NCBI GenBank assembly: GCA_949292775.1
Contig: CASFBL010000011.1
Coordinates: 1 to 63,706, forward strand
Reading direction: 5' to 3'
Source: an uncultured Eubacteriales bacterium
GTDB taxonomy: Bacteria; Bacillota; Clostridia; Oscillospirales; Acutalibacteraceae
Length of the DNA: 63,706 nucleotides
The notes beneath the pieces were generated by a model, which saw only the letters and a list, made by a program, of their open reading frames with translations, was not told where the DNA came from and did no database searches. Positions 17,378-25,778 of this stretch are shown here, piece after piece. Position 1 is the first letter of the stretch. Each line of letters begins with the position of its first letter. A program made the position numbers and the translations under genes.

Positions 17378-20300
17378 ATGGAGAAGAAGCAAAAGCCGGT
17401 CATATACACCGTAGCGACCGCGCATCTCGACACGATTTGGAACTGGGATTTTGAACAGACCGTTCGGGAGTATATTCCCGCAACGCTTGATAAAAACTTC
17501 CGGCTGTTCCAGAAATACCCGGAATATGTTTTCAGCTTTGAGGGCAGCCGCCGCTATGAGCTGATGCAGGAGTATTACCCGGAAAAATTCAAGACGCTCT
17601 GTGACTATATCCGTGACGGACGCTGGTTTGTGACCGGCAGTGCCTATGAAAACGGCGATGTCAATGTGCCGTCGCCTGAAGCGCTATTCCGCAACATTTT
17701 ATACGGCAACCATTATTTCCGTGACATGTTCGGAAAAACAAGCGTGGATATTTACCTGCCGGACTGCTTCGGGTTTGGCTATGCGCTGCCGTCGATTATT
17801 CACCACGCGGGGCTTTTGGGGTTCACCACGCAAAAGCTTACATGGAGCTCGGCTTACGGCATTCCGTTTGACCTTGGTTATTGGCAGGGTGTGGACGGCA
17901 GCCGCGTGACCGCTTCTTTGGACGCGCAAAATTATGCGGCAACGCTGACAAGCGCGCGCGGGCACAAAAAAGCCGCGCAGAAGTTGGAAAAGAATATCAA
18001 AGAATATGATTTGCCGATGACCTATTTGCTGCACGGCACCGGCGACCGCGGCGGCTCACCGACCGACAAGTCTGTGCGCACGGTCGTAAGTGAAAAGCGT
18101 AAAAACGACAAGTCCAAAGTCGATGTGGAAATTGCAAGCGTAGACGGCATCCACCGCATTTTGGCTCAATTACCCGAAGAACAGAAAGCCAAGCTGCCGG
18201 TTTGGAACAACGAATTGGTCTCTACCGACCACGGCGTCGGCGGCTATACTTCGCGCGCCATCGGCAAACGCTGGAACAAGCAAAACGAACAGCTTGCAGA
18301 CGCGGCAGAACGCTACTCGCTGCTTGCAAATTGGCTGGGCGCCGCGCCGTATCCGAAAGCGCGGCTCGACACGGCGTGGAAGCGCGTTATAGCCCACCAG
18401 TTCCACGACGATCTGCCCGGAACCTCTTTGCAGCACTGCTACAAACGCAGCTGGAACGATTATATGCTGTCGTTGAACCAGTTCGGCGGCATTTATGAAA
18501 ACGCCGTGGACGCGGTTGTGCGGCAAATGCAGGTGCCGTTTAAAAAAGGCATCGCCGTTGCTGTCAGCAACCCGACACAGTGGGCGCGCCGTGATGCGGT
18601 GGCTTGCAAGGTCAGCTTGCCCGAGGGCACGCAGTTTGTCCGCGTGAAAGACGCCGCGGGCAAAGCCGTTCCGGCGCAGCTTGCCGGGGACAAGGTGGTG
18701 TTTACTGCAAATGTACCGGCAAACGGCATTGCGGTTTACTGCATTACACCTTCAGAAAAGCCGTATGCGCAAAACACGGGGCTTGCCGTGACAGAACGCA
18801 CACTGGAAAACAACCAATACCGCGTTACACTTGACGATAACGGCGACATTGTTTCCGTTTTTGCCAAGGCGCTTCAAAAAGAACTGCTCAGCGCGCCGAT
18901 TCGCATGGAAATGCACAAATATAACGGCAGCCGCATGTGGCCGGCATGGGAGCTGGATTACAGCGAGGTCATGGAAGCACCGAAAGCGTATGCGGAAAAT
19001 CCGACATTCCGCATTGTAGAAGCGGGCCCTGCCCGGGTCGTTTTGGAGACGCGCCGCACAGCCGGGGAATCCGTGTTTATACAGCGCATTGTTTTGGGTG
19101 AAGCGAGCGACAATGTGCGCGTCGAAAATGAAATCGAGTGGAGAAGCCTTAAAACTCTTTTGAAAACGCCGTTTACACTGACTGTCGCCAACGAAAAAGC
19201 ATCGTATGACCTTGGCCTCGGCGTTATTGAACGCGGGCTGAACACCAAAAAGCTTTATGAAGTGCCTGCGCAGAATTTTGCGGATATCAGCAGCACAGAC
19301 CACGGTGTGACAATTTTAAGCGACTGTAAATACGGCTGGGATCATCCCGATAAGAAAACCCTGCGCTTAACGGGGATTCATACGCCGCGCGGCAATTTCC
19401 GCAAGGACAGCCAGCAAAGCCAGCTGGAGCTTGGGCAAAACCGGTATGCGTTTGGAATTTTTGTACACGCAGGCGCAGACCTGACAGAATCCCAGCGCGC
19501 CGGCATGCAGTTTAATCAACCGATGCGTGTGTTCTCCGCCCCGCTCGGGAACGAAGGCACATTGCCGAGCGCCTATTCCTTTGCAGCCGTTTCTGACGAC
19601 GCGGTGCTTCTGCGCGCCATGAAGCAGGAACAGGACGGCAGCCGGGTCATCGTTCGTGTCAACGAGGGCGCAGGCAAGGCGCACACCGGCGTACATCTGA
19701 AAATTGCGGACGGCATTGCTGCTGCATGGGAATGCAACGCAAGCGAAGAAGTGCTCGGCGAAGCGGCCGTGCAGAACGGCGAACTGGTGTTTGACATTGC
19801 GCCGTATGCGCCGAAGACCTTTGCGCTGGAGCTTCTCCCGGCTGCTCAAAAAGCAGAATCTATTGCCGGAACGCCGGTGCGGCTTGTCTATAACGCGGCG
19901 ACTGCGTCCCCCAACAAAAAGCGCGTGCGCGGTATTTTGGGCGGCTTCACGCTGCCGAAAGAGCAGTTCCCTGAAACTGTCGCCTGCCGCGACACGGTGT
20001 TTACCCTTTCCAAAGAAGAGCAAAACGCAGTTACCTGCTGTGGTCAGGTGCTGCATCTGCCCGCGGGCACAAAATCAGTCGCACTGCTTTTCACCTCGCG
20101 CAACGGTGACAAAACCATTTCTCTGCGCACCGGTGAACATACGGCAGAGGTTTTCGTTCCGGATTGCTTCGAAGCCATCGGTGCCTGGGATTTATACAGC
20201 ATGGGTGAAACCGGTCATATTAAGTCCTGTGCACTTGCCTACGAATTTACCCACATGCACATCGATGCCGGCGATGAAATTGCCAAGCAGTGTTACCTGT

Positions 20301-20518
20301 TCTATGCGGAAATCCCCGTGTCCGGCGACACGCTGACACTGCCGATTGACGAAGATGTGCTTGTGTTTGCCGTTACCGCCAACACCTATGAACCGGCAGA
20401 GGGCGCACTTTTCCCGCTGTATGACACCTTGGAAAAGAGACCCTTTACCTACCGCGCGCCTGAAGAAGAAAAACCAATGGGTAAGCTGAGCGCATTTTTC
20501 AAAAGAATCACACGATAA
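17378..20518 (+). CDS. GH38 alpha-mannosidase, cytoplasmic
   Basis: This 1046-residue protein is a full-length GH38 enzyme that removes alpha-linked mannose by a retaining, zinc-dependent mechanism. The zinc-binding His16 and Asp18 are in TAHLDTIWNWDF. The nucleophile Asp129 is in LPDCFGFGYALPSI. HQFHDDLPGTS marks the later zinc-site and helical region, and beta-sandwich domains complete the C-terminus. AAAGGAGA fixes the ATG at 17378. No signal peptide, so it acts on imported glycans. It closes the operon that starts with the PI-PLC-like gene. Confidence 0.93.
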   Translation: MEKKQKPVIYTVATAHLDTIWNWDFEQTVREYIPATLDKNFRLFQKYPEYVFSFEGSRRYELMQEYYPEKFKTLCDYIRDGRWFVTGSAYENGDVNVPSPEALFRNILYGNHYFRDMFGKTSVDIYLPDCFGFGYALPSIIHHAGLLGFTTQKLTWSSAYGIPFDLGYWQGVDGSRVTASLDAQNYAATLTSARGHKKAAQKLEKNIKEYDLPMTYLLHGTGDRGGSPTDKSVRTVVSEKRKNDKSKVDVEIASVDGIHRILAQLPEEQKAKLPVWNNELVSTDHGVGGYTSRAIGKRWNKQNEQLADAAERYSLLANWLGAAPYPKARLDTAWKRVIAHQFHDDLPGTSLQHCYKRSWNDYMLSLNQFGGIYENAVDAVVRQMQVPFKKGIAVAVSNPTQWARRDAVACKVSLPEGTQFVRVKDAAGKAVPAQLAGDKVVFTANVPANGIAVYCITPSEKPYAQNTGLAVTERTLENNQYRVTLDDNGDIVSVFAKALQKELLSAPIRMEMHKYNGSRMWPAWELDYSEVMEAPKAYAENPTFRIVEAGPARVVLETRRTAGESVFIQRIVLGEASDNVRVENEIEWRSLKTLLKTPFTLTVANEKASYDLGLGVIERGLNTKKLYEVPAQNFADISSTDHGVTILSDCKYGWDHPDKKTLRLTGIHTPRGNFRKDSQQSQLELGQNRYAFGIFVHAGADLTESQRAGMQFNQPMRVFSAPLGNEGTLPSAYSFAAVSDDAVLLRAMKQEQDGSRVIVRVNEGAGKAHTGVHLKIADGIAAAWECNASEEVLGEAAVQNGELVFDIAPYAPKTFALELLPAAQKAESIAGTPVRLVYNAATASPNKKRVRGILGGFTLPKEQFPETVACRDTVFTLSKEEQNAVTCCGQVLHLPAGTKSVALLFTSRNGDKTISLRTGEHTAEVFVPDCFEAIGAWDLYSMGETGHIKSCALAYEFTHMHIDAGDEIAKQCYLFYAEIPVSGDTLTLPIDEDVLVFAVTANTYEPAEGALFPLYDTLEKRPFTYRAPEEEKPMGKLSAFFKRITR

Positions 20519-20539
20519 AAAAGTTGTTGCAAAGGCTAA

Positions 20540-20590
20540 AAAAAGAAAGCAAACCGCGCGGCACCAGTTGGTGACCGCGCGGTTTGCTGT
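20540..20590 (-). terminator. Strong hairpin terminator between convergent operons
   Basis: A 13-bp perfect stem GCAAACCGCGCGG/CCGCGCGGTTTGC (20549-20561 and 20575-20587) encloses a nested CACC/GGTG stem. On the minus strand it is followed by TTTCTTTTTTT, a good terminator for the ABC genes. On the plus strand the U-run is poor, but the stem could still protect or stop the GH38 message. Confidence 0.8.
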
Positions 20591-20612
20591 TGTATAAAAA
20601 AGCGGAGAAAGC

Positions 20613-22451
20613 TTATTCGGCTTTGGCGGGCAGGTAATATTTTGCCTGTGCGTCCCAAAGCTTTTTGTATTCGCCCGTTTCCTCCTTTAACAGTGCGTCA
20701 TGCGTGCCGCACTGAACAAGCTCGCCCTTTCGGAACACCGCTATGGTGTCGCAGAACCGGCAGGAGGAAAGGCGGTGGGAAATGTAAATGGCTGTTTTGC
20801 CTTCAACAAAGGCATTAAACTGCTGATAGATGCGGTGCTCGGCAACCGGGTCGAGCGCTGCGGTCGGTTCGTCCAGAACCACAATGGGCGCGTCTTTGTA
20901 AAGCGCGCGGGCAAGTGCAAGTTTCTGCGCTTCACCGCCCGAAACCTCGACGCCTTCTTTGTCGATATCTTTGTAAAGACTGGTGTTTTCCGCCTGCGCC
21001 ATGCGCTTAACGCGCTCCAGCACATCTGCCTCGGCAAGGCACTGCCGAAGCCGCGGGGTGTCCGGCGTTTCTCCGGCGGTCATGTTCTCCTGCACGGAGA
21101 GGGAAAATAGCTTAAAGTCCTGAAATACAACGGAAAACAACCGCATGCAGCACGCTTTGGAGAGCGTGCGCAAATCGACGCCGTTGACGAGAATTTCGCC
21201 TTGGTCGGGGTCATATAACCGACATAAAAGCTTGATAAAGGTGGTCTTGCCCGAGCCGTTTCGCCCGACAACGGCAAGCCGTTCTCCTTTTGCGATTTTC
21301 AGAGAAATATCTTTGAGCGTATAATCTTTGGCGCCGGGGTAACGAAACCACACATGCCGGAATTCAATTTCCACTTTTTCAAGGTTGATTTCTTTCGTGC
21401 CGTATTGCATATTGCTTTCGGCTTCGACAATGCGGAAAAAGTATTCCAGGTTCGGCAAAATCTCCGCACTCTTTCCGAGCGTCATGGCAATGGAAGTGAT
21501 GCCGGAAATGATTTGCATGAATGCGCCGGTGTAGCGCACAAGCGCTTCAATGGTAAACAGCCCCAAAAGCCCTTTTACACCGATGAAAACATAAACGCCG
21601 AAGCCGACCAGCGCGCCGATAATGGCAATATAGGAGCTTGCCGCGGCAGATTGCTGTGAGGTTTCATATAAAATGGTCTCGCCTTTTGTCAGCAGCGCTT
21701 CGGTTGCCTCTTTTTCAATCAAATCCTGCTCTTTGTAAAGCCGCACTTCCTTGCCGGAGTTGTAATTGGAAAGAATGTCGCGGTAACAGCGGAACAGGCG
21801 GTTCAGCTTGCCGTAACGCTCCATAGAGGAAAACCAAATGCGGCTGGTTTTGTTGCTCAGCTGTAAAATGATGACGACGCTTATTGCGAGGAACAAAATC
21901 AAAACGATGAAGAACCAGGGGGAGTGTACAAATCCCTCGCCGGTTTTTGTAAAGCCGATGCGGATGAGCGGCGCCAAGATGATGAAAGCGCAGACAAGCG
22001 TTGAGACGCCGGTCACAAACTCGCGCAGCATCCAGCAAAGCTGTGCAAACGCGGAAAACACCTTTTCCATGGATTCCGAGTGCAGGTGCACAAGCTCCTG
22101 AAAACCGCTGTTTTCAAGTTTGGCGAAATCCAGCATAAACAGCTTGTGTTCAATTTCCATGCGCTCTTTTTCGTAAAGACGGCTGCGCAGCATCGAAAAA
22201 GTCGGCATCAGCCATTCGTTCAGGATTTGCAGCAGGAAGTTAAGTCCAAGGCAAAGCAGCACAAGCGTTGTGAGCGTTGAAACCGACCTTGCGCCGGAGA
22301 GTTCTGCAACAATGCGGGCAGAAAAATAAATGTTGATGAAAGGCTTTGCGCCGGTTGCCACGGCGAGCACTAAAGTCAACGGAATCAGAAGAGGCTCAAA
22401 GGCAAAGATTTTGCGAAAGGCCTTGCAGTAATAACGAATCGTGCGCATCAT
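20613..22451 (-). CDS. ABC exporter half-transporter (permease-ATPase fusion)
   Basis: This 612-residue protein has an N-terminal transmembrane domain and a C-terminal ATPase domain with GRNGSGKTTF (Walker A), VSGGEAQKLALARAL (signature) and PIVVLDEPTAALD (Walker B). Its start overlaps the stop codon of the partner gene (ATGA), so the two are translated together and probably form a heterodimer of the MdlAB/LmrCD type. Fused permease-ATPase proteins are exporters. No binding protein is nearby, so this is not the sugar importer of the neighbouring operon. The substrate is unknown. Confidence 0.93.
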   Translation of the reverse strand: MMRTIRYYCKAFRKIFAFEPLLIPLTLVLAVATGAKPFINIYFSARIVAELSGARSVSTLTTLVLLCLGLNFLLQILNEWLMPTFSMLRSRLYEKERMEIEHKLFMLDFAKLENSGFQELVHLHSESMEKVFSAFAQLCWMLREFVTGVSTLVCAFIILAPLIRIGFTKTGEGFVHSPWFFIVLILFLAISVVIILQLSNKTSRIWFSSMERYGKLNRLFRCYRDILSNYNSGKEVRLYKEQDLIEKEATEALLTKGETILYETSQQSAAASSYIAIIGALVGFGVYVFIGVKGLLGLFTIEALVRYTGAFMQIISGITSIAMTLGKSAEILPNLEYFFRIVEAESNMQYGTKEINLEKVEIEFRHVWFRYPGAKDYTLKDISLKIAKGERLAVVGRNGSGKTTFIKLLCRLYDPDQGEILVNGVDLRTLSKACCMRLFSVVFQDFKLFSLSVQENMTAGETPDTPRLRQCLAEADVLERVKRMAQAENTSLYKDIDKEGVEVSGGEAQKLALARALYKDAPIVVLDEPTAALDPVAEHRIYQQFNAFVEGKTAIYISHRLSSCRFCDTIAVFRKGELVQCGTHDALLKEETGEYKKLWDAQAKYYLPAKAE

Positions 22452-24253
22452 GACAAGCTGGCCTCCTCTTTGTAGTAATAGCTTTGCAGCTGATACATAC
22501 GGTAATATTTTCCGCCGAGCGCCATCAGCTCATCGTGCGTGCCTGCCTCTGCGATGCGGCCGTCAGACAAAAACAGGATTTTATCACAGAACCGTGTGGA
22601 CGACAGGCGGTGTGAAATGAAAAACGAGGTCTTGTTTTGGGAAAGGCTGTTGTATTTCAAATACAGCTCGTTTTCGGCAATCGGGTCGAGTGCTGCGGTC
22701 GGCTCGTCCAAAATCAGAATGGGCGCATCTTTGTAAAGCGCGCGGGCAAGCAAAAGCTTTTGCTTTTCTCCGCCGGAAAAGTCCACAGCAGTTTTATAAA
22801 CCGTTTTGTTCATCAGCGTGTTTTCTTTTTCGGGAAGCCCGTCGATTTTTTCTGCGATGCCGGCTTTGCTAAGGCAGTCGTGCAACCGCGCGCGATCGAT
22901 GTCGTCCGCTTCACACAGCGCGACATTTTTCGCCACGCTCACGGGCAGAAAATGATAATCCTGAAACACAACCGAAAACAAATCAAAATAGCTTTCGCGG
23001 GCGTAGTCCGCAATATTTTGGCCGTTGACAAGGATTTCCCCGCCGGTGACATCGTACAGCCCGCACAGCAGCTTAATGGCAGTTGTTTTGCCTGCGCCGT
23101 TTTCCCCGACAATGGCAATGTTTTCCCCGGCACGCACCTGAAACGACATGCCCTTAATGGTTTCCTGCTCGCTGTCGCGGTAACGGAAATGCACATCGCG
23201 GAATTCCACGCTGTACCCATCGCTTTTAGGCAGGGCTGGCTTTTTCTCGTCGCGTTCCTCCGGGCGCTCGGTGTATTCACGGAATTTGCTGCATTCCAAA
23301 GAGCAGCGGATAAGCTGGTTGTATTGCGCAGTCAGAAGCGCGACATAGCCCGAAAAGCCGGTGACGATGCCGTAATAGAAAATGAAGTCAGAAACCGAAA
23401 TGCTGTCGGTGAGCACCGCGCGAATCAAAAAGAGATAAGCCACGCCGTCACGCGCAGCGGCAACCAGCGCGCGGCCTGCCGAGACGGAATAGGTGATGCG
23501 CAGAAAACGCTGAATGATTTTGGTATAGGCTTTGAGAAAATCGGCAGTGATTTTTACAAACCAGTCGCCAAGACCATACAGGCGAATGTCCTTGCCAGCG
23601 CCGAATTCGTGGCTCGTGCGGAAAAAATAATCCAGCTTTAAATAGACGCTGTTGCGTTCGTCGCGGGAATTGCGGTCGGCGTTGTATTCGAGTCTGTGCA
23701 GACCGAATTCACAAGCACAGGTGGCAAGAATCAGCAAAAGCATCAGTGCGGGCAGCTTGTAAAGCAGGGCGACCGAAGAAAAAATGCCGAATATGCTTTG
23801 TGCCAGCTGGCAGACAACATCACAGAAATGCTGCGCACCGCTGTAATTGCCGTTGATGAAGGTTTTGCTGCGTTCTAAACGCTCCCGCCCGGCAAGGCTT
23901 TCAAGGTCCACATAATCTGCGGACATGGTCTTGCGGAAAGATATGACCGCGTAGCGCATGCGCAAAATCTGCGCCGCGCCAATCATTTTTTGCTGCATAA
24001 ACGGTGCGACCCATGAGGCGGCGGCAATGCCGAGACTTAAAACCGCGACCTTCCAGACAAGCTGTGAAATGGGGGCGTGATTGGTCATGCAGTCCATCAT
24101 GGCTTTCGGCACGAATGCCGTCAGCATGGGCACGGCAATGAGCGCGGGAATCCGCGCCGCAAGATAAAGAAAACTGCGCCGGTGCCAGGCGTACCAGTTG
24201 CGAAGCATATAAGAAATGTTGCTCCAAAGCTCAGCTTTTTTGCGTGTGCGCAC
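22448..24253 (-). CDS. ABC exporter half-transporter, partner of the downstream gene
   Basis: This 601-residue protein has a transmembrane domain (RRSFLYLAARIPALIAVPML and following helices) and an ATPase domain with GENGAGKTTA, FSGGEKQKLLLARAL and ILILDEPTAALD. The frame is open 288 bases further upstream, but a GTG at 24253 follows GGAGG at ideal spacing and the upstream part has no membrane-protein character, so GTG is chosen. A promoter at 24286-24314 supports this. It forms a coupled pair with the next gene. Confidence 0.91.
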   Translation of the reverse strand: MRTRKKAELWSNISYMLRNWYAWHRRSFLYLAARIPALIAVPMLTAFVPKAMMDCMTNHAPISQLVWKVAVLSLGIAAASWVAPFMQQKMIGAAQILRMRYAVISFRKTMSADYVDLESLAGRERLERSKTFINGNYSGAQHFCDVVCQLAQSIFGIFSSVALLYKLPALMLLLILATCACEFGLHRLEYNADRNSRDERNSVYLKLDYFFRTSHEFGAGKDIRLYGLGDWFVKITADFLKAYTKIIQRFLRITYSVSAGRALVAAARDGVAYLFLIRAVLTDSISVSDFIFYYGIVTGFSGYVALLTAQYNQLIRCSLECSKFREYTERPEERDEKKPALPKSDGYSVEFRDVHFRYRDSEQETIKGMSFQVRAGENIAIVGENGAGKTTAIKLLCGLYDVTGGEILVNGQNIADYARESYFDLFSVVFQDYHFLPVSVAKNVALCEADDIDRARLHDCLSKAGIAEKIDGLPEKENTLMNKTVYKTAVDFSGGEKQKLLLARALYKDAPILILDEPTAALDPIAENELYLKYNSLSQNKTSFFISHRLSSTRFCDKILFLSDGRIAEAGTHDELMALGGKYYRMYQLQSYYYKEEASLS

Positions 24254-24285
24254 TTTTTTGTCCTCCGCCAAATGAAAGTAATTAC

Positions 24286-24314
24286 AGTATAAGGCTTTTT
24301 GCCGGTTGTGGCAA
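24286..24314 (-). promoter_or_regulatory. Promoter of the ABC exporter pair
   Basis: On the minus strand TTGCCA (24314-24309), a 17-bp spacer and TATACT (24291-24286) lie about 33 bp before the GTG start. From here to 24467 I see no gene or other recognisable element. Confidence 0.7.
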
Positions 24315-24467
24315 CCCGAAATTTCCCCCGAAAAGCCTTTCTGCACAGTAAGACGCTTGCATTTTGGTTTTTGTCTGTTTTTTGTGCACGGCGCGTGTAA
24401 AAACCAGAGAAAATCTTCCAAAGCGAAAGCCCTGTAAAAGAAGCTGTAATAAAAATAAAAATTCCTC

Positions 24468-24496
24468 TTGCTTTTCGGCGGCTTCTCATATATAAT
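24468..24496 (+). promoter_or_regulatory. Promoter of tRNA-Thr
   Basis: TTGCTT (24468-24473), a 17-bp spacer and TATAAT (24491-24496) lie 64 bp before the tRNA, giving a start near 24503. Confidence 0.7.
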
Positions 24497-24560
24497 AATA
24501 GGGCTGTAACCCGCCGCGGCGAAAATCGGTTTGAAAGCCAAAGCCGCGCAAAATGAATAT

Positions 24561-24636
24561 GCTACTGTGGCTCAGTTGGTAGAGCAGCTGATTCGTAATC
24601 AGCAGGTCGGCGGTTCGAGTCCGCCCAGTAGCTCCA
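24561..24636 (+). tRNA. tRNA-Thr(CGT)
   Basis: This 76-nt sequence folds as a standard cloverleaf. The acceptor stem is GCTACTG/CAGTAGC, the D arm GCTC/GAGC, the anticodon stem GCTGA/TCAGC with loop TTCGTAA (anticodon CGT, codon ACG), and the T arm GGCGG/CCGCC with TTCGAGT. CCA is encoded at the 3' end. It has its own promoter and stands next to the CRISPR array. Confidence 0.95.
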
Positions 24637-24642
24637 GTCGAG

Positions 24643-24679
24643 AGCCTCGACGCGCAAGCCGCGTTCGGGGCTTTTCTTT
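24643..24679 (+). terminator. Probable terminator after tRNA-Thr
   Basis: An imperfect GC-rich hairpin (AGCCTCGACGCG with CGCGTTCGGGGCT) is followed by TTTTCTTT. The rest of the stretch to the CRISPR array (24680-24792) holds one further imperfect hairpin at 24738-24767 and nothing else recognisable. Confidence 0.6.
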
Positions 24680-24792
24680 CTGATGTATTTGGCGCTCGTG
24701 CTTATGCCGAGTATGTGTTTTGCCAAGATACCTAAAACCCGCAGACATCGTTTTTGATGCCTACGGGCTGCTTGTGAGAGACGAATTTTCAA

Positions 24793-25353
24793 ATCTTACT
24801 TTTCTAATTTTTCTTGGTATGGTATAATAAAAACCGTGACCGAAGGCGAGGAGCAGCGATTGTAGTTCCCTAATTTTTCTTGGTATGGTATAATCTGTGT
24901 AAAGATTTTGACTGCCATTTTTATATTGTAGTTCCCTAATTTTTCTTGGTATGGTATAATATATTCCATTATGACGAAGCCTCCCGGCCTATTGTAGTTC
25001 CCTAATTTTTCTTGGTATGGTATAATCCCGGTTTGCAATCGCCCGCACATTTTCCATTGTAGTTCCCTAATTTTTCTTGGTATGGTATAATCATACCAAT
25101 AAATAATTTTCAACGCCCTAATTGTAGTTCCCTAATTTTTCTTGGTATGGTATAATACATTTTATTTTCTTTCCTTTCATTCTTTTATTGTAGTTCCCTA
25201 ATTTTTCTTGGTATGGTATAATCAGCACCAAGAATAGGAAGCCCAACCGCAATTGTAGTTCCCTAATTTTTCTTGGTATGGTATAATTTTGCGCTGAAAC
25301 GATTTTAAATCAGTGCAATTGTAGTTCCCTAATTTTTCTTGGTATGGTATAAT
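24793..25353 (+). CRISPR. Type II-C CRISPR array, nine 36-bp repeats and eight 29-30-nt spacers
   Basis: Repeats begin ATTGTAGTTCCCTAAT and end CTTGGTATGGTATAAT. They start at 24793 (degenerate), 24859, 24925, 24991, 25056, 25121, 25187, 25252 and 25318. The ATTGTAG 5' end matches the crRNA-sense orientation known for Neisseria and Campylobacter II-C arrays, so the plus strand is the crRNA strand. Each repeat ends in TGGTATAAT, an extended -10 promoter, so each spacer can be transcribed on its own, as in those two genera. The first repeat is degenerate only in its 5' third and keeps the promoter half. The cas genes follow on the opposite strand, convergent with the array. Confidence 0.97.
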
Positions 25354-25404
25354 ATGGGGACACAAAAAGCATGAAGAATCGGGGAGCTTCGGCGTTTTTC
25401 GCCG

Positions 25405-25455
25405 AAAAAAAGAACCGGAAACAAACCGCAAATGGTCTGTTTTCGGTTCTTTTTT
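25405..25455. terminator. Bidirectional terminator between CRISPR array and cas2
   Basis: A 13-bp stem with one G-U pair (AGAACCGGAAACA at 25411-25423, TGTTTTCGGTTCT at 25438-25450) is flanked by A-run and T-run. It can end crRNA transcription from the left and the cas operon from the right. A second short hairpin (TTCGGCG/CGCCGAA, 25388-25406) lies just before it. Confidence 0.8.
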
Positions 25456-25457
25456 AG

Positions 25458-25778
25458 TTACAGCAAGGTCAGCTGCTCGTAAGCAACGGGGGTGTCTGCC
25501 TGACGGCGTTCACCCAACAGAATTTGAATGGATTCATATTGCCGCTCTGTAATGACCAACAGCCGCACCGAGCCGTTGGCGGGCAAATTCTGCTTCAGTC
25601 GGCGTTCGTGTGTGGCAACCGCGTCATAGCCGTTGCACACGCGGGCGTAAACGGAATATTGCACCATTTGATAGCCGTCTTTCAACAGAAAATTCCGAAA
25701 CCGGGTCGCCGCCTTTTGGGCGGCTTTTTCTTTAACCGGCAGGTCGAAAAACACAAGCATTCTCATAAATTTAGTCAT
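25458..25778 (-). CDS. cas2: CRISPR-associated endoribonuclease-fold protein Cas2
   Basis: This protein of about 106 residues forms the central dimer of the Cas1-Cas2 spacer-integration complex. MRMLVFFDLPVKEKAAQK at its N-terminus is the ferredoxin-like first strand with the conserved Asp, and YQMVQYSVYARVCNGYDA is typical of type II Cas2. The ATG at 25778 overlaps the end of cas1 by eight bases; in-frame ATGs at 25766 and 25760 are possible alternatives, because no clear ribosome-binding site is visible. It is the last gene of the cas operon. Confidence 0.93.
   Translation of the reverse strand: MTKFMRMLVFFDLPVKEKAAQKAATRFRNFLLKDGYQMVQYSVYARVCNGYDAVATHERRLKQNLPANGSVRLLVITERQYESIQILLGERRQADTPVAYEQLTLL

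Noticed and set aside
20613-24253. ABC pair as the importer for the mannosidase operon
   Set aside because: Both proteins are fused permease-ATPase exporter halves with no binding protein, on the opposite strand and behind a terminator.
24738-24767. Hairpin with a short T-run on the minus strand, read as a terminator for minus-strand transcription of the CRISPR array
   Set aside because: Repeat orientation, the TGGTATAAT at each repeat end and the minus-strand anti-repeat of the tracrRNA all point to plus-strand crRNA. The hairpin is imperfect.
24829-25317. Self-targeting spacers
   Set aside because: Reading the eight spacers against the window I saw no matching stretch. A proper search of the whole genome and phage databases was not possible.
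24561-25353. tRNA-Thr as an attachment site for a mobile element carrying the CRISPR locus
   Set aside because: No integrase and no direct repeat of the tRNA 3' end were seen within the window.
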